A DNA stretch of 64,000 bases from Chamaelirium japonicum. Lineage: Eukaryota > Streptophyta > Magnoliopsida > Liliales > Melanthiaceae. The stretch covers positions 14,525,550 to 14,589,549 of the forward strand of contig OX393555.1 in NCBI GenBank assembly GCA_947650365.1, in the 5' to 3' direction. Positions within the stretch are counted from its first letter, which is position 1. Each line of letters starts with the position of its first letter. The notes below the pieces were generated by a model. That model had not been told where the DNA came from. It saw only the letters and a list, made by a program, of their open reading frames with translations, and made no database searches. This document shows, piece after piece, positions 11,204 to 21,225 of the stretch. Both the position numbers and the translations under genes were made by a program.

Positions 11204-11737
11204 TTTTTTTTGCTACGGTGAAATCACTGTAGCCAAAGAGTAACAATCTGTACATATTGAGTCACAATCTTTATTGAGTAACAATCTGTGCAAATTGTTA
11301 CACTTTGGCTACAATGAAATCACTAAAGCATTTTTTTTTTAAAAAAAATCTCGTCGGGAAAAAAATGCTACAGTGAAATCACTTTAGTATAAGAGTAACA
11401 ATCTTTACAGATTGAATAACAATATTTATAGAGTAACAATCTGCACAGATTGTTACTCTTTTGCTACATTAAAATTACTGTAATAATTTATTTTTCTGTG
11501 AAATCTCATCCCAAAAAATTTTGCTACAGTGCAAACCGCGGATTGACTCCTGTATCGACAAGGACGGAGGGGCATGCTCTAAGGGGGAATTTGATCATTT
11601 AAAAGGGATAAAAATCACGTGTGGGACTTGCACTAGCTGCATCCTTTTCGAGAGGGACCTGGTGCAACACACCATCTTTTTTGTTGTCCTTTCCCTTAAA
11701 CCGATCTCTTGTCTGAGATCGTTCACTAAGTCTCGCA
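11204..11737. repeat. dispersed palindrome-module repeat, copy C (tandem with B, lacks 5' part)
   Basis: It begins directly in the palindrome modules and repeats the whole B tail, including the final ttcactaagtct, about 535 bp downstream. B and C are therefore a tandem duplication. A clean 13-bp-arm palindrome with a 2-nt centre is at 11431-11458 (gagtaacaatctg/cagattgttactc). Confidence 0.8.
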
Positions 11738-11789
11738 AATTTTTTTGGGGTAATGTGCCTAAGGTCTCTGAGAAGAGATCGGTTTAATG

Positions 11790-11930
11790 GTGGACATAAA
11801 AAAACTTAAAATATCTGTTTTACCCCTACAAGCATTGTTTCTCTGTGCTACAGCAAAGAGAAGCATTTGTAATTATTAGGAAAAATTTTGTTAGTTAAAG
11901 CGGAGAAAAGTCAACGGACAGACTTGCTTT
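11790..11930. repeat. palindrome-module repeat copy D, left piece
   Basis: The tail of the same repeat family (gttaaagcggagaaaagtca ... gacttgctt) is recognisable up to 11930. The rest of copy D resumes at 14021 after the L1. It lacks the palindrome array, so it is either truncated or more diverged. Confidence 0.55.
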
Positions 11931-11945
11931 AAATGTATCTTATTC

Positions 11946-14005
11946 TTTTTTTTTTGTGGTAAAACTATTATACGAAAGGGCTACAAAGTACAAAACACTG
12001 GGGCAACTAAACAAAACCCAGTCTAGCCAAGATCATGTACAAGCCTTGGATAGCACCCGAGCCCCATTTTCCGCCGAGCCGTGTCTATGATTGCAGTGGG
12101 AAAGTTCTCCCAATAAAATTGAGGATCATTCTACCCAAGTTGGCGAGAATGTTTGCAAGGCCATTGGCTTCCCGTTAGACGTGAGACCATCGAATCGAAG
12201 GCAAAGACAAAGCCATTCGCTGGCAGTCGTCAATGATGGAGTCGAAAGGCTTTGTGGCTTTAAGTTGTTGTAAGGTATGTAGAGAATCCCTTTCAATCCA
12301 TAACGGGACCTGCGGATAAAAAATAGAGACCAAACGTAGGCCCAAAAAGGGAGCCAATTTTTCTGCATAGTCAACAAAAGGACAAAAAGTAGGAGAAGCA
12401 GCCACACATAGAACGCGACCATGCCAATCACGAAGAGGAAACCACTCCCCACTGAATCACGGACGAGGTCCACCAAACCATCAAAGTTTAATTTTAGTTC
12501 CCCTTGATTTGGGAGAACCTAATGGATCGAGATAACCGAAAACCATCGAGGAGAGTTCGTATGAACGCCGGCCAACTGAAGTTCCCACTGAAGGGATAAA
12601 ATGCGAATTGCTACAGTTAGAGGGCTTTCATACCTCTCCTGAAAAATAGTGACATTTCGTGATTTCCAGATCTGCCAAAAAACCTGAAGCACCAAAGTGG
12701 GGGGAATTTCCGGAGTCGTGGGGGGCAAAATTCCTCCCCTTTGAGAACCAGTAAGAAATCTTCAGTGGAGCTCTTAGGAAATGTTTGCCCGTGCATAGAT
12801 CTCATCTCAAATCGTTGAGGAATGAGGGCAATCACAGAGGGCATGATTAATGTCCTCCAAGGGTCAAAAACATCGATTACATCCGAGAACAAGACTCAAA
12901 CCCCTGTGAGCTAAGAATTGATTGGAAGGCAGAATACCATGTAAAAGCTTCCAGCCAAAACTTTGACCCTGAGGTGAAATCGATAGTTTTCACAGAGCTG
13001 CCAAAGGTTGCAAACAGTTGCCGTCCCTGGTAACTTACGAGAATTTGCCTTAAAGGCCCAAGAGGGCCATCATCGTCGACATGAAGCTCGCCACATGATA
13101 GGACTATCCTGTGGGTGGGATACGATTGGAATCATAAGTATAAAGTTGCACAAAAAAGTGGGGAAAATATGAAGCTGAAGTGTGCAATTCAATTTCACTC
13201 CCGACTGAGTGACAAAAACAAGTAGGAGATGGACGTGATGGTCGCACAAAATGCTATGTCAAAACACACCAGAAGATGATTGAAAGGAGTAGTAGAGGCC
13301 CAGGGGTAATCCCAAGGACTGAAGTCGGCTGAAACCCAAACAACCATCATAATATTCTCCCGAAGGGCAGGTAGACCCAGATATATGGCCCGCCATACCA
13401 AAGAAATTTTTGAAGGGGAGGTCCAGTGCCAAGGAGTGAGGGTTGGGCCATATTTATGGATATAGAGAAATCACCAAAGCAAAGTAACCGAGGTAAGAAT
13501 CCCAAAGCCCCGTTTGACCATAAGAGATTCCCGTGTGAGCCTCAATGGACGAATGCCCAAACCTTCCTCCCTTGTCGGAGTGCAAACCCTATTCCAACTC
13601 AGAAGATGCGTACCAGTAGAGGATTGAGTAGAGCCCCACAAAAATGTCCTCATCTTATTTTCTAGTTGGTCAATGATGTCGTCAGGGAATCATTGATGAG
13701 CAAGGGTATAAACCGACAGCGAGGACATGGCATATTTTAGCAGAAGAAAATGACTAGGGATTGATAGCAGGAGACCTTCCAACCTGCCAATTTGGACAAA
13801 ACTTTTGAGGTGAGGCACCCCAGATCAATGGTTTTAACACGTTTCTTGAAAATTTACACCCCCCAAATAGGTAAAAGGTTCATAAAGCTCAGAGAAACCC
13901 AAATAAGTCGTGAAATAATATTTGACAATTGAGCTGTCTCGAGGGTAAAAAATGATTATAGATTTAGACATATTAAGACGCTGGCCCGAGAATTCACCGT
14001 GAAAT
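11946..14005 (-). mobile_element. 5'-truncated L1-type LINE (ORF2 C-terminal half)
   Basis: On the minus strand, from 14005 leftwards, the order is the end of an L1 reverse transcriptase (GEFSGQRLNMSKS), an FLWG...LLSWNRVCTP...EGLGIRPLRL region typical of the post-RT segment, a zf-RVT/WQIWKSRN region (about 12690-12660), and an RNase H domain ending in a SHV, stop, then REANGLANILANLG pattern (about 12330-12120). A T10 run at 11946-11955 is its poly(A) tail. Duplications aaatgtatcttattc (11931-11945) and aaatgcatcttattt (14006-14020) match at 13 of 15 positions. Stops and frameshifts show it is dead. It landed inside repeat copy D. Confidence 0.93.
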
Positions 14006-14020
14006 AAATGCATCTTATTT

Positions 14021-14095
14021 AGGAGGGATATGGTGCAAAACCATCTTATTTTAATGATCATTTGATATTATTTAAAAAATCATTAATACTCTCTC
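14021..14095. repeat. palindrome-module repeat copy D, right piece
   Basis: The sequence aggagggatatggtgcaaaa followed by ccatctt continues the repeat tail (gagagggacctggtgcaaca in copy C) exactly where it stopped at 11930 plus one target duplication. Confidence 0.6.
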
Positions 14096-14639
14096 ACTCT
14101 AATAAGTGAATCACAATCACTTCAGATGGAACATTTTTTTGGACAGCGATGATATCGTCTGTGTCAAGTGGCATGCATTAAGTTCATCAATGCCCGCTTT
14201 TTTACTAGTATATAGTACGTTATTTGGTGGAATGTCTTGTCCTGCCTAATCCCAACTTCTCCGGTGTTCAATCTGGCAAAGCCAAAGCATTATAAGATCT
14301 TGTGGGTTAAACTCCTCCACACCTTGAGTTATCCATGAGTGTGGGCTGAAACTTTTGAGTGGGTCGGTGTGTATTTTCGGAGGAATTAGTCCGAGCTCGA
14401 AGTGGGTCCAATGCCCGAAAGGTTTTTGAATACTTGCTAATCTCAAAAAAAAAAAATATAAGATCATATTACCACGAGTTATGAAAGAAAAATCCAGAAA
14501 CCGTTACGATGAACCCACAAGAAGGAGCTAGATTCCTAAGGTTTATTTTAGCTTTTGGTTAATGCATATGAAGTGTTCACAACCAATGTTTAAGACCAAT
14601 GATAATCGTTAACGGATCATTTTTGAAGGGAAAATACAA
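14096..14639. other. no gene; A-tailed unassigned block at 14237-14455
   Basis: A block of about 220 bp ends in an A12 run before 'tataagatc', which suggests a retroposed sequence. A weak B-box-like gtgggttaaactcc is visible, but I could not find an A box or target duplication. It may be a SINE or a LINE tail. Confidence 0.3.
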
Positions 14640-15720
14640 ATGAACTTTATTTTTAGCGACAACAATGGATAGAGACAACCACATATTTCTGATTGCTCTT
14701 GGTATTGGAGAATCAAAAAATAAAGATAGTTAGAATTGGTTCTTGACGCAACTTCGAGATGCAATATTGGTCACATTAATGATTTGATGATTTTATCAAA
14801 CCAGCACCAAGCGTTACTATCTCAATTTCCAAAGATATCCTCTTATGCATTTAATGGATATTGTGCGTTTCATTTTTCATAATATATGCATGCAAGATTC
14901 AAAGAATCAGTATTGTACAAGTACTTTTACACTGATGCAAAAGCAACTGAAACGACGAAGTTTGTAGAGTTCTTGAGAATAATAAGGGACATAAATCATG
15001 ATGCTTATAAATGGTTAAACGAATTTGAAAAAGAAAGATAGACTACCATTTTTTTCCCCCGTTGGAGATATAATATTGTCACCACAAATTCAGCTGAAAA
15101 TTATAATAGGGTTCTGAAAGAGGTAAGAGAATATCTGATAACGATGCTCGTTGAGGATTTTCGTTTAAAGATTCAAGGATTGTGATTAAAGAGATGAAAA
15201 ATGTCGGCGAATCTAACAACAAAATTAACAAAGTTGACTGAGGGAGAATTGGAGAAGGATATGGAAGCTCGTGGAACTACTTGTTTTTCGATCAACTTCA
15301 ATTAATATTCAATGAGATTGTTGGATTACAATAATCATATCATTTTAAGTATGAGTAGATGCACATGTCATAAGTTCGATGTGATGTTTATGCCATGTGT
15401 TTATGCTTTTACTGGAATCATGCAATATTTCATGGATCCATACTCATTCTGTACACAATACTATCTTGCAGAGAATTATTGACTGACATATGAAGAGTTA
15501 ATCTATCCAGTTATCGATTAAAGTCATTGGGAGACACTAGAAGAGTTGCTTCGGTATGATAAGTTGCTACCACCAAGAATAAGAATTTCAGCCGTTAGAC
15601 CTAAGAAGAACAAAATCATTTCTCAAGGCGAATAACGTAAAACTATAAAATGTGGTAGATGTAAACGTACTGACCATAATAAGAAGACTTATAAGTTTCC
15701 TATTCCATATGAAGGTTGAG
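14640..15720 (+). pseudogene. degraded MuDR/MULE-type transposase
   Basis: Fragments in one dominant orientation follow the plant MULE order: FLIALGIGESKNKDSWNWFL (DDE-region C-terminal side), NQHQALLSQFPKI..., HARFKESVLYKYF, FPRWRYNIVTTNSAENYNRV, then a SWIM-type zinc finger CTCHKFDVMFMPCVYAFTG (about 15360-15415). After that come a YEELIYPV...W block and a terminal zinc knuckle CGRCKRTDHNKKTY. In the knuckle the last ligand is Tyr instead of Cys (tat for tgt). Numerous stops (for example after LKIQGL) make it non-functional. No terminal inverted repeats or 9-bp duplication were identified. Confidence 0.85.
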
Positions 15721-15880
15721 TTGTAGTTTGATGTTTGTAATATCTTTTTTGACATATTCCAATATATACATGTGAATGTTTATATAATATTCAAACAAGT
15801 ATATGTAAATATTGGATATGTTTTAAATGTATCATGATTCTTTTTACAGTTGTTGAATGTTTCAGTTTGTTAAAAAATAT

Positions 15881-16335
15881 AGAGCAAATATTGCTCCATA
15901 TTTTAAAGCTGCTAACTTAAAGGCTCCAATATATAGTCTAGAGCAACAAATAGAGCCATGTGGAGCAACTCATGATAAAACATATAGAGTGCATGCTGCT
16001 TTATATTTTATAACTATAGATAAACATCTAACACGTAGGCCAGAGAAATAAGTGGAGCAATATCCCTTGGATCATAAGGTAGAGCAAATGTTGCTCCATA
16101 TTTTAGATTTACAGACTTAAATGATCCAGCATACAGTCTGGAATAATATGTGGAGTAACTGGTGCAACAACTAGAACATATGCTGAAGCAAATGTTGCTC
16201 CATATTTTAGATCTGTATACTTAAATGATCCAACATACAGTCTGAAGCAATATATGGAGTAACTGGTGCAATAATTAGATCATATGACGGAGCAAATGTT
16301 GCTCCAGATTTTAAATCTACACACTTAAATGATCT
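15881..16335. repeat. minisatellite, about 103-105-bp unit
   Basis: The unit begins agcaaatgttgctccatatt and continues with gatcca/tacagtctg, tggagtaactggtgca and gatcatatg. Starts fall at 15882, 16082, 16185 and 16290. The first interval of 200 bp is roughly two diverged units. The 64-aa ORF inside is repeat-derived. Confidence 0.85.
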
Positions 16336-16800
16336 AGAAATTAGCGGGTCTAGGTCTAGGCTAAATGGGTTTGGGTCATAAATGGGTCGGTATGACTAAT
16401 CGAATTAGTAAACGGGTCGGGTTCAGGTTTTGTATCCGACCCATTAGACTCATTTAAACCCCTTTTAAAATTTAATGGGTCGGGTCGTATTGGGTTGGGT
16501 TTATCAGGCATTCGATCGCAGTGTCACTTAGCCAGTTAGCATGTCGTTCGGGTTCAATGTTGCTCTAGATTTTAAATCTGCACACTTAAATGACCTGACA
16601 CAAATTAGCGAGTCTAAGTCTAGGCTAAACGGGTTCGGGTCATAACCCGATCAGTAAACGGGCCAAGTTTGAATTTTGTCTCCGACTAATTAGATCTGTT
16701 TAAAACCCATTTAAATTTCAATAGGTCGGGTCATGTCGGGTCTATCAGGCATCCAATCACAGTGTCACTTAGCTAGTTAGCCTGCTGTCCGGATTTAATA
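16336..16800. repeat. two diverged copies of a 'gggtcggg'-rich unit, about 235-245 bp
   Basis: Both copies carry aattagcg.gtcta.gtctag, aaacggg, tttgtctccgac-like, gggtcgggtc and cagtgtcacttagc(c/t)agttag in the same order (about 16337-16550 and 16555-16795). The block grows out of the preceding minisatellite, since 'ttgctc.agattttaaatct' starts both. Confidence 0.8.
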
Positions 16801-17219
16801 CAATTCACTGATCTTAGCAGGTCAGGTATGGGTTTTGGGTCTAGAAATGATTAAATTGTTTCATATTTCATAACCTTATACATGCATCCACTATATAGGC
16901 CAGAAAAATAAGTGGAGCAATTGGTGCATCCACTGGATCATAAAGTGGGGTAACTATTGATCAAAAAGTTAGATCTATAGATATAATGGCTCCAGCATGC
17001 AGTCGGGTCGGGCCTAGAACAATAGGTTGTTTAATGACAAGGAAATGACTTCTATACATTTACTTCAGAAAATACTAAATCAGATCCATATTATTTTAGG
17101 GAATACCTATAATCCTATGAGATCCGGTGCGGATAAAGTCTATATGGACGGGTGGCTACTGAGAAGAAATAGATGATTTGGTTAATTGGCTCGGGTCTAC
17201 AATTTTCGAGTTTGCTGAA
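16801..17219. other. gene-free, minisatellite-like remnants
   Basis: It holds isolated echoes of the preceding repeats (ggccagaaaaataagtggag, ggtgca, ggatcataaa) and no ORF. Confidence 0.5.
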
Positions 17220-17412
17220 GGCTTGAATAGAGGTGTTGTTTGGTTTCTTGTTTGTGGCCTTGCCCTGCTCAGGTTGCTGAGTTAGGTCAATTGAGAGTCT
17301 TTTTTTGATTTCGCTTTGCCCTGCTCAAGTAGTAGTACTACTTGAGTTAGGTTGGCGTGGATGTACTTTTGTTATTATTCTTAATAAAATCTGTACTTTT
17401 CAAAAAAAGAAA
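17220..17412 (+). mobile_element. LINE 3' end with A-rich tail
   Basis: The sequence 'aataaaatctgtacttttc' followed by an A-rich tail (17401 on), preceded by gttgctgagttaggtc-type sequence, resembles the 3' UTR of plant L1 elements. No ORF2 remains next to it and the duplication was not found. Confidence 0.4.
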
Positions 17413-17512
17413 GAAGAAGAAAACCGACAAAAATCACGTGTGACTAAACAACCTCATAAGCAGTCGGACGTGCAATTGAGGCCCTCCATTTGCACAAATC
17501 GCATATGTGATG

Positions 17513-18280
17513 CAATGTTTTAAAGCCCATAAACTCAACTCGACTCATAACCTTCCCGAGTAGAGTCTACTCGAAAACTCAATCAAAACTCGACCGAGTA
17601 ATTATCTAAAAGCTCGGTATGTATAATAAGTTACTAATTATTGTAAAAAAAAAAACTAATATTTAATATATATATTTCTATATAGCATAAAATTTAATAT
17701 TATCGATATATTATACATAATATTGATATTTTTATATAGAGGAAACGGGAAATGAGCTGCCAGTCTATTTTGGCGAAATGGACAGCCACCCATTTGAAGT
17801 CCTTAGGAGTTTTAGAATGTGCTGATTTTTTGTGACCCACAAAAAAATCAGCACATTCTAAAACTCCTAGGGGCATCAAATGTTAGAAGTTTTATCGAAC
17901 GCCTGTTGTAACTGTTAATCTGAAATATAACATTTGATATACCTAAGTGTCTTAGAATGTGCAGATTTTTTTTGGGTGTTCTATCTAAAGTAATATGCTT
18001 ATGATCACAAAAAATTAGCACATTCTAAGACTCCTAGGGTAATCAAATGGGCGGCTGCCCATTTCGTTGAAATAGGCCGCCAACCTATACCCTGTATCCT
18101 CTTTTATATAACCATATAAATAAATTGATGAAAATGTAACTCGGGCGAGTTTTGGACCGAGTTAACCGAGTCTTGGTTTGAGTCAACCGAGGTTTTGACA
18201 GAGTTGTTATCGGTCCAAGTCAATGGGTGAGTCGGCTCGAATTTTGGTCGAGTCGAGTTGGGGTGAGTTTTAAAGCACTG
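17513..18280. mobile_element. hAT-type MITE rich in 'actcgactcg', carrying a nested element
   Basis: The left end caatgttttaaagcccataa and the reverse complement of the right end (cagtgctttaaaactcaccc) are inverted repeats, followed by caactcgactc in both. The 8-mers atgtgatg (17505-17512) and atgtgggg (18281-18288) match at 6 of 8 positions. The interior holds another foldback element at 17733-18112. Confidence 0.82.
17733..18112. mobile_element. nested foldback MITE with inverted repeats of about 50 bp
   Basis: Starting from atatagaggaaacggg the left arm (about 50 bp, ending acccatttga) pairs with the right arm (tcaaatgggcggctgcccat ... accctgtatcctcttttata). Two internal hairpins share gaatgtgctga/tcagcacattc: a near-perfect one at 17804-17872 and a looser one at 17945-18040. 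Long inverted repeats with no ORF suggest a Mutator-like MITE; the duplication is unclear. Confidence 0.75.
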
Positions 18281-18288
18281 ATGTGGGG

Positions 18289-19350
18289 TTCAAAATATTG
18301 CTCATTGCAATTTTCACTAATGTAGTTGAAAGGATCCTAATACTGATGTTGAAATGTGATCTTAGACTGCTAAAAATGCAATCAACTGTCGCATAAGTCT
18401 CCATGTTTGTCTCCTATATCTGATCTTGAGGGAATAAGAATGATGTATATTCATTAAAGGGGAGATCACAACCGGATCTCCAAGAGGCGCTACATGCTAG
18501 CGCAAGCACTGAAAAGCCCACCAGTCGGCGGAGACCACCGCCACTATTGCCGGAGCCAAGGAAGAAATTGCGACCACCAATGGCGGACCCATGATTTTTC
18601 CTCAAGAGGGGCATAATTATTAAAAAGTAACTACAATCATTTCCTCACAGTCGAAGGCTTCAGTTGGCGGCGTGAAAACGTCCCTACCCTTCCTTCGATC
18701 GTGCAGCAAAAGACTTATTAAGATTTTACCTAGAGTGGAGGAGAATTTCGATCATTGGAGTCCTTCGAAAATTTGGAGTTATAACTGTTCGACTCGATCG
18801 GGGTGCATGGGTTGTGAATAATATACTAGATCCTTGTTGTTTTTTTTTTGTTGGGGGGGATTTAATACATACCCCCATAAACCTGTAAATAGGCCCCGAT
18901 TCCCACTTGATTCTCATTCACTAAGGGCCATGGGATGAACTCCATAGGGATGCAATGTGTGCGGGTGGTGGCAGACGGCGCGCGATGGGTTTCGGCCGGC
19001 CAGTGGTGGGTGTTGATGGCCAGCAATGGGTGGTGGCCGGCGGACAGCGGGGCAGGCCATGGGTCGCCAATACAGGCGAGGGTTGCGGGTGGTGGTCGAC
19101 AGGGGTGGTGGCCGACGACGACGGATGGCCCATGTGGCGGTGGGGTGGTGGTCGGTGATATGGTGATGGACATTGATTGGCGAGGGATAGTGGTCGACGG
19201 AGCAGTGGCAGCTGGTGGTGGCCACCTCCACATGAAGTTGACAACCAAAAGTTGACATACAAGTTGGCTGAATTGTTTTTTGGATAAATTACACTCTACT
19301 CTCCTCCAATGGCTTCCTGAAGTTTAGCTCAAAAACATTTAACCCCCCTA
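18289..19350. other. gene-free, including a G-rich low-complexity tract (18930-19250)
   Basis: The 18930-19250 tract is built of ggtggtggcc/gtggccggc words and is open in several frames on both strands, which is a composition effect. The surrounding sequence shows no recognisable family. Confidence 0.5.
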
Positions 19351-19485
19351 TAAATTCTTCAATGGATAGGTTTGATTCCTGGGTTAACAAATAACCCGGT
19401 TTATTCAAAGACCGAACCGAAACATGTTCCGGTTCCGGTCCAAACCGGTTGAACCGCCCAGTCCGGTCTTGTTTTCAAAACACTG
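19351..19485. mobile_element. right half of the same hAT MITE as at 9761-10014
   Basis: It is colinear with about 9875-10014: aaattcttcaat, ggtttgattcctg, aacaaataa.ccggtttatt, caaaccggttgaaccg, ending ttttcaaaacactg. The left half is missing. Confidence 0.88.
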
Positions 19486-20239
19486 TCACCAAGACGTCGA
19501 TCCCTAAAAAAACAGGAAAACCAACATACAACACCGCTCACCGGCGGAGACCACGAAGCTCCCGGAAGCTAAGAGAGAACAAAGAAAAAACGTACCACAA
19601 AAAAGAAACACAACAAAAAACCTAGGTGATCCAACGCCACCATCTCCGGCAGCCCGGCCAATATGGAGGAGCCGCATCAGCACCACCCTTCGCCTTTGAA
19701 TGCCGTCGCTACTACAACACCGAGACCCATGCTGCCGTCCATTGGAAGAGATCTGGAAATCCTCCGATGCCAACAAGAAGGCCGGGGCCAGATCTAACCC
19801 TAAGGTGATAGATCCACGCCCTCGACGCCAAGTGAAAGCCGTCGGCCGAGTAGAGAGTTGCCACGTGACGCCGGTGCAACGAGCACAAAAAGTCGGCCGC
19901 ATGGAGGAGCCCATATGAGATGGAGGGGGGTCAAATCCTATACTGAAGACGCCCCATAGGAAGGTCCGGGCCTCCTAGAGCCGCCGCTGGCGTCCGAGGA
20001 GAACAAGATGGGAGCGAAAGATCAGGAGGGGGAGAGGGGGAAACAACGAACACACACCGATCCGTTTGCTCCCCCCAAAAAAACCCCTTAGAAAGGAATT
20101 CTCAACAATTTTAACTTCAATTTCTGAATAATATAGGTGTTGTGTTTTAGTATAAAAGAGTAAGAATGGATAAAAAAAGTTCTAGAAGAGTTACCAATGA
20201 CAGAAAAATTAACAATTCAGAATAATATTGGTGTTGTTT
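19486..20239. other. no defensible gene; GC-rich then AT-rich
   Basis: ORFs on both strands at 19504-19918 overlap each other and show no family motif. Around 20100-20240 a motif 'gaataatat.ggtgttgt' plus tagta.aaaag repeats twice. The block may be the 5' part of the LINE whose RNase H follows, but this is a guess. Confidence 0.35.
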
Positions 20240-20265
20240 CTAGTAGAAAAGTTGTGTAAGAAGCC

Positions 20266-20551
20266 ATGGCCTGCTATACGCTTGCACTAGAAGGTCAAGC
20301 TCACATCTCTCAATTTATGCGAACCACTGTGAGTAGACAACGGGATCCGAGTGACACAAATGAGGTGCAGTTTGTTGTCTGGATAGATGGTTCGTTTAAA
20401 TCAGCAGAAGAGCTAGCGAGTGGGACTTGGGTGGTGTCGACAACCGCAGGAGATTATGTGCTGCGATGGCTTTGCTATGTAGGTGGGCTCTCCACTCTTG
20501 ACCGAGTTATGGGCGATTAAGGCTGCTTTGGAGGAGTTGGCTTGGCGTAAG
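20266..20551 (+). pseudogene. LINE-type RNase H domain, left part (split by gypsy insertion)
   Basis: The frame reads VVWIDGSFKSAEELASGTWV and then, after a frameshift near 20490, SPLLTELWAIKAALEELAWRK. These are the D-G-S first strand and the E-L-x-A-x-x-x-A-L-x helix of the RVT_3 RNase H fold at LINE ORF2 ends. It continues after the gypsy element at 29507, and the frame stays in register across one copy of gtaag. Confidence 0.8.
20547..20551. repeat. gypsy target-site duplication, left copy
   Basis: gtaag here and at 29502-29506 flank the gypsy element exactly outside its TG...CA LTR termini. Confidence 0.93.
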
Positions 20552-20679
20552 TGTGGAGGAGGATTTCGGCCGTCGTACGTGACCCTCCTCCAACAGTCGA
20601 TTGAAGGTTTGACCCTTCAGGATGTGGCGCGCTTCGAAGCGCTAATATGTGACTTGCTAGGCTGTCACACAAGCACTGT

Positions 20680-20732
<53 letters not shown>

Positions 20733-21222
20733 GACACTAGATGTGGTGATAAAGTTTCGCTGAAGCTTACGTCTCCGTGCGGTAAGACGCAACCTTTGAA
20801 TCCACTATCACTGAGTAACCAGCAGAGCTACTCTCGACAGATTAATGAATGCTTCTTACAAGTAATCAGAGGATGGAAAAGGAGTTTGAAAACCAGAAAG
20901 CTCTGTGAGCTTTGGAAAACAGAAAGTGGATTTCTAGTCTGAAATTTTGGATCTGGAATAATTTACAGGGTTTGCTATTTATAGTGGTTTGGTTCATTTA
21001 GAGAATATTTCAGGAATATTCCATAGAGTATCCGGGGTTTAGTGAATTTCCGAGGGGATTTACCAAACCCCAGATAATACAAGTGGGCCCAAGGCAGGGT
21101 TGCGGGTCCACCATTGGACTCGTGGGCCCCAGGCAGGGCAACGGGTCTCACCGTTGGACTCGTGGGCCCCATACAGGACTGCGGGTCCCACCGTTGGGCG
21201 TTTGCCAGATTTTGCACCCACA
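20552..21222 (-). repeat. 3' LTR of the gypsy element
   Basis: It begins tgtggaggaggatttc and ends tttgcacccaca. It shares ctaggctgtcacacaagcac, a GA microsatellite (20683-20730), 'gggtttgctatttatagtgg' and three tandem 'cgtgggcccc..gcagg.c' units (21080-21195) with 28813-29501. The length difference lies mostly in the GA tract. Confidence 0.95.
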
Positions 21223-21225
21223 GTT

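Noticed and set aside
15881..16800. Possible CRISPR-like regular repeats
   Set aside because: Units of about 104 bp without unique spacers, in plant DNA; this is a minisatellite.
18862..19262. Overlapping ORFs on both strands, rich in Pro/His or Gly/Trp
   Set aside because: Composition effect of ggtggtggcc low-complexity DNA; no family motif and all frames open at once.
19504..19918. 136-aa minus and 72-aa plus ORFs
   Set aside because: Mutually overlapping, no recognisable domain, in a GC-rich repeat-like block.
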